Shown here in pieces: positions 17,459 through 26,885 of a stretch of DNA of 64,000 nt. This stretch comes from Martinezella rhizogenes. Its GTDB lineage: Bacteria > Pseudomonadota > Alphaproteobacteria > Rhizobiales > Rhizobiaceae. The position numbers and the translations under genes were made by a program. The notes below the pieces were generated by a model. It saw nothing but the letters and a program-made list of their open reading frames with translations, searched no databases and had not been told where the DNA came from. The number at the start of each line of letters is the position of its first letter. Position 1 is the stretch's first letter. Where the stretch lies: NCBI GenBank assembly GCA_013322215.1, contig JAAMEZ010000036.1:744001-808000 (forward strand), in the 5' to 3' direction.

Positions 17459-18262
17459 ATGACGACATCGAAAAGCTACGTGCAAAGACTTGGTCTTGTC
17501 TCAATCGCTCTCATGAGTGCGTGCTGCCTGCCGCAGGCCGTGTCCGCTCAGGATGATCAGGCGAGCAGCCGGTCATTCGTCGACAATTTCGAGCATCTGG
17601 ATACCAGCCGCTGGTATATCTCCGATGGCTGGAACAATGGAGCGTATCAGAATTGCACCTGGTCGAGAAAACAGGTGAGCGTCAAGGACGGAGCGCTGCA
17701 ACTGCAGTTCACCCAGTCCAAGACCGGCGATCGCAATTATGCTTGCGGCGAAATCCAGACGATGAAACGTTACGGCTATGGCACCTACGAGGCGCGTTAC
17801 CGCACAGCCAAGGGGCCTGGTCTCAACTCTGCCTTCTTCACCTATATCGGTCCGACCGACAAGAAGCCGCATGACGAAATCGATTTCGAAGTGCTCGGCA
17901 AGAATCCCGGCCAGGTTCAGGTCAACCAATATATTTCGGCCAAGGGCGGCAACGAAAAGCTGGTGCCGGTTTCCGGTGGTGCCGACCAGGGCTTCAACGA
18001 TTATGCCTTCGTCTGGGAGAAGGATCGTCTGCGCTATTACGTGAACGGCAAGCTCGTTCAGGAGGTCACCGATCCTTCGAAGATACCGACGAATGCCCAG
18101 AAGATCTTCTTCAGCCTCTGGGGTACCGATACGCTCAGTGGCTGGATGGGCAAGTTCGCCTACGGCGGCGAGCCGGCAACCATGGAGATCAAGCGCGTCG
18201 CCTTCACTGCGCCGGGAGAGAAGTGCCTGTTCCCGGAATCGATCACCTGCAAGCTCGATTAA
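17459..18262 (+). CDS. exoK: Secreted endo-1,3-1,4-beta-glycanase ExoK (GH16)
   Basis: A 267-residue exported glycoside hydrolase. The signal peptide ends around QAVSAQDDQ (about 28-33). The GH16 active site DEIDFEVLG at about 139-147 has both catalytic glutamates, and the family signatures NYACGEIQTMKRYGYGTYEA and IFFSLWGTDTLSGWMGKF are present. ExoK trims nascent succinoglycan to lower-molecular-weight forms. It starts four bases after exoH, so it is co-translated. A GC-rich hairpin-capable stretch (CGGCCGG near 18268 pairing near 18292) separates it from exoL. Confidence 0.93.
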   Translation: MTTSKSYVQRLGLVSIALMSACCLPQAVSAQDDQASSRSFVDNFEHLDTSRWYISDGWNNGAYQNCTWSRKQVSVKDGALQLQFTQSKTGDRNYACGEIQTMKRYGYGTYEARYRTAKGPGLNSAFFTYIGPTDKKPHDEIDFEVLGKNPGQVQVNQYISAKGGNEKLVPVSGGADQGFNDYAFVWEKDRLRYYVNGKLVQEVTDPSKIPTNAQKIFFSLWGTDTLSGWMGKFAYGGEPATMEIKRVAFTAPGEKCLFPESITCKLD

Positions 18263-18367
18263 ACACGGCCGGCTGCGTGGCATCCCCCGCGGCCGGTTGC
18301 AATGCACCATGCAACACCAACCACACGAGGTGCCCGGTCCTGGTCGGGCGCAAAAGCGGAAATTTTG

Positions 18368-19576
18368 ATGCTGCATATACTGTACTTCGTTCATGATCTT
18401 GCCGACCCGGCCGTGCGCAGGCGAGTGCTGATGCTGCAGGCCGGCGGGGCACTCGTAACGCTCGCGGGTTTCCGGCGCGATAACAATGCGCTGGCTGCCA
18501 TCCATGGTGTCGAGCCGATCGAGCTCGGCAAGACGCAGGATGCCCAATTTGCGCAGCGTATCGCGGCGGTGGCCAGATCGGCGGCGAAACTGCGTGGTGC
18601 GCTGCGCTCGGTCGCAAGGCCGGACCTCATCATCGGCCGCAATCTCGAAATGCTGGCACTGGCCAATCGCGCCAAGTCCGTTTTCGGCGGCGATATGCCG
18701 ATCGTCTATGAGTGCCTCGATATCCATCGGCTGTTGCTGCGCGACGATGTGGTGGGCAGTGCGCTTCGCAGTGCGGAGCGTCATTTCGGCTCGCAAGCGT
18801 CATTGCTGGTGACCAGTTCGCCAGCCTTCATCGAACGTTATTTCCGCCCGCGCTCCGGGCTCAATGTGCCGGTCATGCTGCTCGAAAACAAGGTGCTGGC
18901 GCTTGAGCCTGCGGCGCGCTCCATCGCATCGGCCGCAAGGCCGCCGGCTGTGGGCAAGCCATGGAAGATAGGCTGGTTCGGCGCCCTTCGCTGCCGCAAG
19001 TCGTTGGCCTTGCTCGATCAATTCTCTCGCCGGATGGGTGGTCGTTTCGAGATCGTCCTGCGGGGCCGACCGGCTTATTCCGAGTTCGACGATTTCGATC
19101 GCACCGTCCGCGATGCACCCTTCATGCATTTTGCCGGCGCCTACAAGAACCCTGAGGATCTCTCGGCGATCTATGGCGAAGTCCAGTTTTCCTGGGCCAT
19201 CGACTTCTTCGAAGAAGGCCTGAACTCCAGCTGGCTGCTGCCGAACCGCCTTTATGAAGGCGGCCTTTACGGCACCGTGCCGATCGCGATCAAGGGTACC
19301 GAGACAGCGAGATTCCTCACGAGCCGAAGGATCGGGCTTACGCTCGACGAGGCTGATGCCGAGCATCTCGCGGCGCTTTTGGGTGAGATGGACACGAAGC
19401 GCTACCTCGCCGCTTTCGAGGCCGTGGCATCCCAGGATCACAAGCAATGGATGATGGATCGCACCGACTGTCAGGGACTGGTGCAGCGGCTGGCCTCGCT
19501 GACGCGCGCCAATGAGCAGATTGCCGAAATACAGGCTCTCCCACAACTGCATCGCAATAGAGGTGGATTGCAATGA
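18368..19576 (+). CDS. exoL: Succinoglycan glucosyltransferase ExoL
   Basis: A 402-residue glycosyltransferase of the GT-B type without the GT2 DxD pattern. Recognisable parts are MLHILYFVHDLADPAVRRR, DLIIGRNLEMLALANRAK, VYECLDIHRLLLRDDVVG, the hinge region KPWKIGWFGALRCRKSLALL and the late LLPNRLYEGGLYGTVPIAIK. In S. meliloti ExoL adds the third sugar of the repeat. ATG at 18368 is used because the conserved N-terminus begins there; upstream in-frame sequence is low in similarity. It overlaps exoA by four bases (ATGA). Confidence 0.88.
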   Translation: MLHILYFVHDLADPAVRRRVLMLQAGGALVTLAGFRRDNNALAAIHGVEPIELGKTQDAQFAQRIAAVARSAAKLRGALRSVARPDLIIGRNLEMLALANRAKSVFGGDMPIVYECLDIHRLLLRDDVVGSALRSAERHFGSQASLLVTSSPAFIERYFRPRSGLNVPVMLLENKVLALEPAARSIASAARPPAVGKPWKIGWFGALRCRKSLALLDQFSRRMGGRFEIVLRGRPAYSEFDDFDRTVRDAPFMHFAGAYKNPEDLSAIYGEVQFSWAIDFFEEGLNSSWLLPNRLYEGGLYGTVPIAIKGTETARFLTSRRIGLTLDEADAEHLAALLGEMDTKRYLAAFEAVASQDHKQWMMDRTDCQGLVQRLASLTRANEQIAEIQALPQLHRNRGGLQ

Positions 19577-20571
19577 CGACCGAAAGTTCAGGGGATATGC
19601 GTTGCATAATCGTTATTCCTTGCCTCAACGAGGAAAAGCATATCGAGCCGCTGATCGAAAAGCTCGGGCAGGCTCTGGACGAACTCGACGCCAGGATCGT
19701 GGTGGCTGATGGCGGCAGCACCGATCGCACGCGCGAGATCGTTCGGGATATAGCGCTGACAGATCCGCGCGTTCTGTTGCTCGATAATCCGAAACGACTG
19801 CAGAGCGCGGCGATCAATCTCGCCATCGAGACGTTCGGCGACGATCATGAGTATTTCATCCGTATCGACGCCCATGGGGACTACCCGGACGATTACTGCC
19901 AGACGCTGGTGCAAGAGGCTGGCGCGACGGGCGCGGATTCCGTCGTCGTTGCGATGCGCACCATGGGCTTCAGCGCCTTCCAGAAGGCAACGGCCGTCGC
20001 CCAGAACTCCAAGCTCGGCAATGGCGGCTCCAAGCATCGCGAGGGTGCCAAGGGTCACTGGGCCGAACACGGGCACCATGCGCTGATGCGCGTTGCCGCC
20101 TTCCGCGCCGTCGGCGGTTATGACGAAACCTTCAGCCATAACGAGGATGCCGAGCTGGATTATCGGCTGAACAAGGCGGGGTATCGGATCTGGCTGACCG
20201 ACAAGACGGCCATGACCTACTATCCGCGTTCCAGCGTGCCGACGCTCTTCAAGCAGTATCTCGGCTATGGCCGCGGCCGCGCGCGTAATATTCTCAAGCA
20301 TCGCAGCATGCCGAGCGTGCGCCAGATGCTGCCGCTTGCGGTCGTGCCGATTTTCATTGGTGCCTTCCTGGCCGTCCTCAACTGGATTGCTGTTATTCCG
20401 GTTGGTCTATGGGCCGTGGCCTGCATTGCCTATGGCTTCTGGATCGCTCTCGGCCAGAAGAACCCTTACGGCCCGCTGGCTGCAATTTCCGCCATGGTCA
20501 TGCATTTCGCCTGGTCCATGGGCTTCTGGATGGAAGTCTTCAGCTTCCGCAATCGCAGGATCGCGTCATGA
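19573..20571 (+). CDS. exoA: Succinoglycan glucosyltransferase ExoA (GT2, membrane)
   Basis: A 332-residue GT2 enzyme with CIIVIPCLNEEKHIEPL, IVVADGGSTDRTREIV, the DxD-like FIRIDAHGDYPDDY and HNEDAELDYRLNKAGYRIWL, followed by two or three C-terminal membrane helices (about 248-310). In S. meliloti ExoA adds the second sugar (first glucose) of the repeat. It overlaps exoL and exoM by four bases each (ATGA), part of a tight run of coupled genes. Confidence 0.91.
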   Translation: MTTESSGDMRCIIVIPCLNEEKHIEPLIEKLGQALDELDARIVVADGGSTDRTREIVRDIALTDPRVLLLDNPKRLQSAAINLAIETFGDDHEYFIRIDAHGDYPDDYCQTLVQEAGATGADSVVVAMRTMGFSAFQKATAVAQNSKLGNGGSKHREGAKGHWAEHGHHALMRVAAFRAVGGYDETFSHNEDAELDYRLNKAGYRIWLTDKTAMTYYPRSSVPTLFKQYLGYGRGRARNILKHRSMPSVRQMLPLAVVPIFIGAFLAVLNWIAVIPVGLWAVACIAYGFWIALGQKNPYGPLAAISAMVMHFAWSMGFWMEVFSFRNRRIAS

Positions 20572-21506
20572 CACAAGTCCATCGACGCCCGACAAAGATA
20601 GACATCGCGGTCTGCACCTATCGGCGGGCAGAGCTCGATCAGACGCTGCTGTCACTTGCCGTGCTCAGCGTCCCCACAGGCGCGATCATCCGGATCATCG
20701 TCGCCGACAATGATGTAACGCCGAGTGCGCGGGGCCGCGTCGACGCCATGCGTTCGGCCGTGCCCTTCGAGGTCGTCTATGTCCATTGCCCGGCATCGAA
20801 CATCTCGATCGCCCGCAATGCCTGCCTGGAGCATGCGAGCGGCGATTTCCTCGCCTTTATCGATGACGACGAAACGGCCTCGGAAGACTGGCTGAGCGAA
20901 ATGATCATCATGGCCGACACGACCGGCGCCGACGCCGTTCTCGGTCCCGTGCAGGCGGTCTATGCGAATGTCGCTCCGACCTGGATGCAGCATGGCGATT
21001 TCCATTCGACTTTGCCGGTCTGGGTCGCAGGAGAAATCCTGACCGGCTACACCTGCAATGTGTTGCTGCGCCGTGGCGCGCCTTCGCTTGCCGGTCGACG
21101 CTTCAATATCGCGCTCGGGCGCAGCGGCGGCGAAGACACCGAGTTCTTCACCCATATGCACAAGGCGGGCGGCAGGATCGCCTACGCAGCGGATGCGCTC
21201 GTCTACGAACCCGTCCCGAACAAGCGGGCGACCGTTTCGTGGCTCTCCAAGCGCCGGTATCGCATGGGCCAGACGCATGGTCGTATGCTGCTGGAAGCCA
21301 AGGGTGGCTTTGGGCGTTGGAGTGCGATTGCGCTTGCGGGTACGAAATCCGCCTATTGCTTTGCTGCCGCCGCGCTGCTTTCCGCGTCCCCCATCAAGCG
21401 TCATCGCTACGGTCTGCGCGGCATCATGCATGCCGGCGTCGTCAGCGGTCTCTTTGGAGTTCGCGAAATCGAACAATACGGAAATCTGGAGAAGGCACCG
21501 CAATGA
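20568..21506 (+). CDS. exoM: Succinoglycan glucosyltransferase ExoM (GT2)
   Basis: A 312-residue GT2 enzyme starting MTQVHRRPTKIDIAVCTYRR, with IIVADNDVTPSARGRVD, NISIARNACLEHASGDFLAF, FIDDDETASEDW (DxD) and GRSGGEDTEFFTHMHKAGG; a hydrophobic C-terminal part may be membrane associated. ExoM adds the fourth sugar in S. meliloti. The ATG at 20568 overlaps the exoA stop and its own stop overlaps the exoO start, so translation is coupled through the whole block. Confidence 0.9.
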   Translation: MTQVHRRPTKIDIAVCTYRRAELDQTLLSLAVLSVPTGAIIRIIVADNDVTPSARGRVDAMRSAVPFEVVYVHCPASNISIARNACLEHASGDFLAFIDDDETASEDWLSEMIIMADTTGADAVLGPVQAVYANVAPTWMQHGDFHSTLPVWVAGEILTGYTCNVLLRRGAPSLAGRRFNIALGRSGGEDTEFFTHMHKAGGRIAYAADALVYEPVPNKRATVSWLSKRRYRMGQTHGRMLLEAKGGFGRWSAIALAGTKSAYCFAAAALLSASPIKRHRYGLRGIMHAGVVSGLFGVREIEQYGNLEKAPQ

Positions 21507-22528
21507 CGGATTTCATCCCTGATGTCAGCTTCGTCATCGCTGCCTATAATGCCGAGGAAACGCTCGAGCGTGCCATCGACAGTGCGCTGGCACAAGGCGC
21601 CGTCAGCATGGAAGTGATCGTCGTCGACGATTGCTCGAGCGATGGTACGCGCGAGATTGCCGGTAACCATCCCGATCCGCGGGTGCGCCTTGTCGCCATG
21701 GCCCGCAACGGCGGTCCAGGTGCTGCCCGCAATGCCGGGCTCGATGCGGCCCGCGGCCGCTGGGTGGCTGTGCTCGATTCCGACGATGCCCTTCGTCCGG
21801 ATCGCATGGCCCGCCTGATCGCCAGGGCGGAAAAGGTCGAGGCGCAGATCGCGGTCGACAATCTCGATGTCATCCGCGAGGACGTGGGCACCATGCTGCC
21901 GATGTTCCCGGAGCCGATGCTGACGCGCATGCCGACGCTGACGCTGGCAAAATTCATCGCCTCGAACATGATTTTCCAGTCGGAGCACAATTTCGGCTAC
22001 ATGAAGCCGGTCTTTGAGCGAGCCTTCGTCGAGAAGCATCGGCTGCGCTTCGATGAGAGCCTGCGGATCGGCGAGGATTACATTTTCCTTGCTTCCGCCC
22101 TTGCTCGTGGCGGCGTCTGCGTCGTCGAGCCGACCGTCGGCTACCTGTATTATATTCGCGATGGGTCGATCTCGCGTGTTCTCAGACAAGACCATGTCGA
22201 GGCCATGCTTGCCGCAGACACCAGATTCTTCGCCGAACATCCCTTCGGGGCTGCCGCCCTTGCCGCACAACGGCGACGCACGCGCAATCTGAAGGACGTC
22301 ATCGCATTCCTGAAGCTGGTCGACAGCATCAAGGAGCGCGAACTGCAGGCGATGCTCAAGATCGCATGCCTCAACCCGCGGGCGGTGCGCCATCTCAGCA
22401 TGCCGATCTTTGCGCGTTTTCGTCGGTTGGCCGCATCTCTGCGGAGCGGTCGCCAGCCGTCGCCTACCTCTTCACTTTCCTCCCCCCTGCCCAATATGGG
22501 CGCAGGCCCTCACTCTAACAAAGGATAG
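21503..22528 (+). CDS. exoO: Succinoglycan glucosyltransferase ExoO (GT2)
   Basis: A 341-residue GT2 enzyme with DVSFVIAAYNAEETLERAI, VIVVDDCSSDGTREIAG, NGGPGAARNAGLDAARG, VAVLDSDDALRPDRM and FDESLRIGEDYIFL. ExoO adds the fifth sugar in S. meliloti. The last 30 or so residues (SLRSGRQPSPTSSLSSPLP onward) are Ser/Pro-rich and low in complexity, probably a recent extension through formerly noncoding DNA. The start ATG overlaps the exoM stop. Confidence 0.9.
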   Translation: MTDFIPDVSFVIAAYNAEETLERAIDSALAQGAVSMEVIVVDDCSSDGTREIAGNHPDPRVRLVAMARNGGPGAARNAGLDAARGRWVAVLDSDDALRPDRMARLIARAEKVEAQIAVDNLDVIREDVGTMLPMFPEPMLTRMPTLTLAKFIASNMIFQSEHNFGYMKPVFERAFVEKHRLRFDESLRIGEDYIFLASALARGGVCVVEPTVGYLYYIRDGSISRVLRQDHVEAMLAADTRFFAEHPFGAAALAAQRRRTRNLKDVIAFLKLVDSIKERELQAMLKIACLNPRAVRHLSMPIFARFRRLAASLRSGRQPSPTSSLSSPLPNMGAGPHSNKG

Positions 22529-22532
22529 AGCC

Positions 22533-23438
22533 ATGGACCCCAAACATCGTGTGAGAAAAGCAGTCATCCCGGTTGCCGGCAATGGAACGCGCTTCCTGCC
22601 CGCCACCAAGGCGATGCCAAAGGAGATGCTGACGATCGTCGATCGGCCAGTCGTGCAATATGCCGTCGATGAAGCCATCGAAGCCGGCATCGAGCACATC
22701 GTCTTCGTCACCAGCCGTAACAAGTCGGCGATCGAGGACCATTTCGATGATACGCCGGAGCTGATTTCCTCGCTGCAGAGGGCGGGCAAAAGCCACCAGG
22801 TCAGCGAGCTGGAACGCCTTCTGCCGCGGCCGGGCGCCGTCAGCTTCACTCGCCAGCAGGCTCCGCTCGGCCTCGGCCACGCCGTCTGGTGCGCCCGCGA
22901 CCTGATCGGCAACGAGCCCTTCGCGCTGCTTTTGCCCGACATGCTCTGCTACGGCATGCGCGGCTGCATGGCCGGCCTGATGGACCTCTATAATGAGACC
23001 GGTGGCAATATCGTTGCCGTCGAGGAATGCGCTCCGGAAGAAACTTCGAAATACGGCATCATCGGCAAGGGCGAGTCCGTGCGCCATGGCTTTGCCGTGA
23101 CCAAAATGGTTGAGAAGCCGCATCCATCCGAGGCGCCTTCAAACTTTTACCTCAATGGCCGTTATATTCTGCAGCCCGAGATCTTCGATATTCTGGCCCG
23201 TCAGGAGCGCGGTGCCGGTAACGAGATCCAGTTGACCGACGGCATGCTGCGCCTCTCCGAGACGCAATCCTTCCATGCCCAGGTCTATAACGGACGCACG
23301 TTCGACTGCGGGTCCAAGCACGGCTTCATCGAAGCGAACGTCGCCTTCGCGCTCGCTCGCTCCGATATCGGCGGCTTGGTCTATGACTCGATCCGCAACC
23401 TGGTCGTCTCGCACGAAGCGCAGATGACCGCCGCTTAA
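22533..23438 (+). CDS. exoN: UTP-glucose-1-phosphate uridylyltransferase ExoN
   Basis: A 301-residue GalU-type nucleotidyltransferase making UDP-glucose for succinoglycan and other glucans. Marks are KAVIPVAGNGTRFLPATKAM (nucleotide-binding loop), KEMLTIVDRPVVQYAVDEA, FVTSRNKSAIEDHFD, FALLLPDMLCYG and EETSKYGIIGKG, and the late YNGRTFDCGSKHGFIEANV. AAAGGATAGAGCC precedes the ATG. It follows exoO by four bases and is the last gene before a perfect hairpin that separates it from exoP. Confidence 0.93.
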   Translation: MDPKHRVRKAVIPVAGNGTRFLPATKAMPKEMLTIVDRPVVQYAVDEAIEAGIEHIVFVTSRNKSAIEDHFDDTPELISSLQRAGKSHQVSELERLLPRPGAVSFTRQQAPLGLGHAVWCARDLIGNEPFALLLPDMLCYGMRGCMAGLMDLYNETGGNIVAVEECAPEETSKYGIIGKGESVRHGFAVTKMVEKPHPSEAPSNFYLNGRYILQPEIFDILARQERGAGNEIQLTDGMLRLSETQSFHAQVYNGRTFDCGSKHGFIEANVAFALARSDIGGLVYDSIRNLVVSHEAQMTAA

Positions 23439-23452
23439 GCCTGTCACATTGT

Positions 23453-23479
23453 GGCCTGCGGCCGAAAAGGCCGCAGGCC
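23453..23479 (+). terminator. Perfect hairpin between exoN and exoP
   Basis: GGCCTGCGGCC (23453-23463) pairs without mismatch with GGCCGCAGGCC (23469-23479) across the loop GAAAA. No T-run follows, so it is not a textbook intrinsic terminator. It may still halt or stabilise the exoH-to-exoN message and let exoP be set separately. Confidence 0.6.
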
Positions 23480-23521
23480 ATGGCTATTGTTCATTCGGGC
23501 TTCTCCGACAAGGTGGTCGCC

Positions 23522-25864
23522 ATGCATCAGAAGAACTTCACTTTCCACAGCGCTCTTCCGCAAGCAGAGTCGCAGGATAGCTTTATCGATCTCGACCGGC
23601 TGATGGCCGTCGTGATCCGGCGCATCCGCACCATCATTTTCGCCGTGGCCGCTTTTGTCATTCTGGCCGTTGCTTATCTGCTCACTGCAACGTCGAGCTA
23701 CACCTCGATGACGCAGATATTGCTCGACGAAACCATGACGAAATATGCTGAGGACCAGCCGCCGGCGGCGAGCAGTCAGCAGGCGGACATGGAAATCGCC
23801 AGCGCGGTCGAAATCCTCAAATCGAACGAGATGGCGCTGCGCGTCGTCGACACGGCCGGCCTTGCGGACAACAATACGTTGCTCAATCCGCCGGTGTCTC
23901 CGGCGGCGTTGCTCAAATCCGGCGTCAGCCTGATCGTCAGCGTCTTCACGCCCGGTCGCCCGCCGATGACACCGGAAGAGCAGCGTGAGGCTCAGCGCCA
24001 GAAGGTTGCTGCCGTTCTGCAGGATAATCTGAAGGTCGAGCGCGTCACGCGAAGCTCGGTCGTTGCCGTCTCCTTCACCTCGACGGACAAGCGCCTTGCC
24101 GCCAAGGTTACGAGCGCTTATGCCGACGCTTATCTGACCGACCAGCTGAACGCCAATTTCGACGCGACCGAACGCGCTTCCGTCTGGCTGCAGGAACGCT
24201 TGAATGACTTGCGCCAGCGCGCCCAGGAGGCTTCGCTCGAAGTCGAGAAATACAAGGCTGACAATGGGTTGACGTCAACGGGCGGCGAACTGATGTCGGA
24301 ACAGCAGATTTCCGACCTGAACAAGCAGCTGATCATCGCCCAGGCCGATACGGCGAGTGCATCCGCGCGCTACAATCAATATAAGTCGATCATTGATCAA
24401 GGCCCCGACAACGCCGTCAAGAACGCGACCATCTCGTCGAGCACGACCGACAACTCGGTGCTGCAGGATCTGAAGACGAAATATCTCGCTGTCGAAAAGC
24501 GCGAGCAGGACGTCACGCAGAACTTCGGCGCCGACCATCCGCAAGCCGTTGCGCTTCGCGCCGAGCGGCAGGATATCACGCGGCAGATCTATCAGGAGCT
24601 CCAGCAGCTCACCGCCAGCTACAAGAACGAATATGATGTTGCGGAGTCGCGTGCGGAATCGCTGCGCGAAAGCATCGACAAGGTCGTCGGCAAGAATTCC
24701 GAAGCCAACAAGTCGCTGGTTCATCTGAATGAGCTGAACCAGAAGGCATCCGCGCTGAAGACGCTTTATGAATCCTATCTTGGCCGGTTCGAACAGGCGA
24801 CACAGCAGCGCTCGTTCCCCATCGCCAAGGCTCGCGTCATATCGGTCGCTGGCGTGCCGACAGCGCCGTCCAGCCCGAAGAAGACGCTTGTCATGGCACT
24901 TTCGGTCATTCTTGGCCTGATGGTCGGCTGCGGTGTCGCCGCGTTCCAGGAGTTCCGTGATCGCTTCTTCCGCGTCGAGGCCGACGTGCGGGCTGCTCTC
25001 GGATTGAAGTTCCTGGGCTATCTGCCGCTGCTCGGTCAGCAGAGCAAGAATAAGAAGAAGTCGCGCAAGGCCGATGCCGGAGCGGAACCGATGACGGCGG
25101 AAGAGGGAGAAAACGGCGTCGCCTTCGAGCGCATGATGCGTATCTCCGTCGAAGCGCCGCGCTCGATCTTCGCCGAGACCTTGAGGAACGCGAAGCTTGC
25201 CAGCGACGTGATGCTGCAGGGCCGCGCCGATCGCGTCATCGGCGTCGTCTCGGCGCTGCCGGGCGAAGGCAAGTCGACGACGGCTGCCAACTTTGCCGCC
25301 CTGCTTGCGAGCAGCGGCAAGCGCACGCTGCTCATCGATGCCGACTTGCGCAACCCGGGCCTCAGCCGGACGCTGAAGACGCCGCCGCAGGCCGGCCTGA
25401 TCGAGGCTGTGCTTGGCGAGGTGCCCTGGACGAATGCCGTGAAGGTCGATCCGCGCACCAAGCTTGCAATTCTCCCGGTCGCCGTGCGCGATCATCTGCT
25501 GCACACCAGCGAGCTTCTGTCCTCGCAGGGCATGCAGCATCTGATGGAAAATGCGCGCAAGATGTTCGATTACATCATCGTCGATCTTGCACCGCTAGGC
25601 CCTGTCATCGATGCGAAGGCCTTTGCGCCACAGGTCGATGCCTTCCTGCTGGTGACCGAATGGGGCGCAACGCCGACCAATCTGGTGCGTGATGTTCTGG
25701 AACAGGAGCCGCAGATCAACTCGCGCATCCTCGGCGTCATCCTCAACAAGACGGACATGTCGGAATTGCCGCGCTACAGCGACTTCGGTGGAACGGAGCG
25801 CTACCGGCAGAAATATGTGAGCTACTACACCGAGGCACAGCCGCGCGCCCAGGTGGACGCCTAG
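23522..25864 (+). CDS. exoP: Succinoglycan polymerisation/export protein ExoP (Wzc-like BY-kinase)
   Basis: A 780-residue bitopic inner-membrane protein. An N-terminal Wzz domain (helix at about 35-57, periplasmic region with coiled coils at about 190-400) ends in a second helix (LVMALSVILGLMVGCGVAAF, about 458-477). The cytoplasmic kinase domain has Walker A LPGEGKSTTAANFAAL, Walker A' LLIDADLRNPGLSRT and a Walker B-like YIIVDLAPLGPV. The C-terminal tail (YSDFGGTERYRQKYVSYY) holds the tyrosine cluster expected for autophosphorylation. It controls chain length and export with ExoQ and ExoF. ATG at 23522 with AAGGTGG five bases upstream is preferred over an in-frame start at 23480 inside the preceding hairpin flank. 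Confidence 0.93.
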   Translation: MHQKNFTFHSALPQAESQDSFIDLDRLMAVVIRRIRTIIFAVAAFVILAVAYLLTATSSYTSMTQILLDETMTKYAEDQPPAASSQQADMEIASAVEILKSNEMALRVVDTAGLADNNTLLNPPVSPAALLKSGVSLIVSVFTPGRPPMTPEEQREAQRQKVAAVLQDNLKVERVTRSSVVAVSFTSTDKRLAAKVTSAYADAYLTDQLNANFDATERASVWLQERLNDLRQRAQEASLEVEKYKADNGLTSTGGELMSEQQISDLNKQLIIAQADTASASARYNQYKSIIDQGPDNAVKNATISSSTTDNSVLQDLKTKYLAVEKREQDVTQNFGADHPQAVALRAERQDITRQIYQELQQLTASYKNEYDVAESRAESLRESIDKVVGKNSEANKSLVHLNELNQKASALKTLYESYLGRFEQATQQRSFPIAKARVISVAGVPTAPSSPKKTLVMALSVILGLMVGCGVAAFQEFRDRFFRVEADVRAALGLKFLGYLPLLGQQSKNKKKSRKADAGAEPMTAEEGENGVAFERMMRISVEAPRSIFAETLRNAKLASDVMLQGRADRVIGVVSALPGEGKSTTAANFAALLASSGKRTLLIDADLRNPGLSRTLKTPPQAGLIEAVLGEVPWTNAVKVDPRTKLAILPVAVRDHLLHTSELLSSQGMQHLMENARKMFDYIIVDLAPLGPVIDAKAFAPQVDAFLLVTEWGATPTNLVRDVLEQEPQINSRILGVILNKTDMSELPRYSDFGGTERYRQKYVSYYTEAQPRAQVDA

Positions 25865-26757
25865 CTGGCCGATGCCTTACCGGCCTTGAGCCGGGCTCTC
25901 GCCAGGGCATGTTCGCGCCAGATCGTGAATATGCCCGCCGCAACGACAATGAGCGCGCCCAGGATCATGGGCGCGCTTAATTTTTCGCCGAATATCGTGA
26001 CACCGATAATGGCGGAGAAGACGAGTTGCAAATAAGTCAGGGGCTGGATGACCACCGCGTCAAGCATGTCATAGGCGCGGATGAGGAAATAATGGCTCGA
26101 AACGCCGGTCAGGCAGAGAATGCCCATGAAGATCCAGTCATGTGGCGCAAGCGGTGTCCAGAAGAACGGCCCGATGCAGGTCATGGCGATCGCACCCACC
26201 ACGCCTGTATAGAAGAAGCTGGTCATGGCTCCGTCCTCGCGGCTGACATAGCGCGTCAGGACGACATAGAGCGAAAATAGCAATGCGCCGAAAAGCGGCA
26301 CCAGGAACCGCGTATCGAAGACGCCGCTTTCCGGCTTCAGGATCAACAGCACGCCGATGAAGCCGAAACAGATCGCCAGCCATCGCCGCCAGCCGACCTT
26401 CTCGCCGAGGATCGGTATGGACAACAGGGCCACCATCAGCGGGCCGGATGAAAAGATCGCCTGCGAATGGGCAAGGCCGACGATGACGAAGGACGAGATG
26501 GCGACGACAATCTGCGCGGCGAGCAGCAGGCCTCGGGCAATCTGCAGGGCAGGGCGCTTGGTCCTGACATTGCGTCGCAAGCCGCCCGGTGCACGCGAAG
26601 CCATAGCGACGGCAAAAAGCATGAAAGCCCAATAGCGAATCATCGCCACCAGAAGCGGCGGATAGGCGCTGACAAGGTGCTTGGAGATGCCGTCCTGTAT
26701 GGCGAATATGCTGATTGCCAACAGCGTGAAGACGTAACCGGTACTATTGGATTTCAT
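25861..26757 (-). CDS. DMT-family (EamA) transporter
   Basis: A 298-residue protein with ten predicted membrane helices in two EamA repeats (about 6-145 and 155-285). IFAIQDGISKHLVSAYPPLL in helix 1 and LMVALLSIPILGEKVGWRRW at the end of repeat one are typical, as is the matching VIGVTIFGEKLS in repeat two. It is a drug/metabolite superfamily exporter or permease of unknown substrate. It converges on exoP, and the four bases CTAG at 25861-25864 hold the stop codons of both genes. No sign that it belongs to the exo pathway. Confidence 0.85.
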   Translation of the reverse strand: MKSNSTGYVFTLLAISIFAIQDGISKHLVSAYPPLLVAMIRYWAFMLFAVAMASRAPGGLRRNVRTKRPALQIARGLLLAAQIVVAISSFVIVGLAHSQAIFSSGPLMVALLSIPILGEKVGWRRWLAICFGFIGVLLILKPESGVFDTRFLVPLFGALLFSLYVVLTRYVSREDGAMTSFFYTGVVGAIAMTCIGPFFWTPLAPHDWIFMGILCLTGVSSHYFLIRAYDMLDAVVIQPLTYLQLVFSAIIGVTIFGEKLSAPMILGALIVVAAGIFTIWREHALARARLKAGKASAS

Positions 26758-26885
26758 GGCTTTCGAAGGAAGAGGATGTGCGAGGCCCCGGAGGCGCCGG
26801 GACTCGGCACCGCATTCACATTAGGTCATTCATCGGTTCAATCATAGGCTTCATGCTTGCGATTTGGCCCACTCGCAAAGCCACA

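Noticed and set aside
17573..18796. Minus-strand frame of 407 codons across exoK and the exoL start
   Set aside because: Covers two well-supported exo genes and the gap between them; no recognisable domain.
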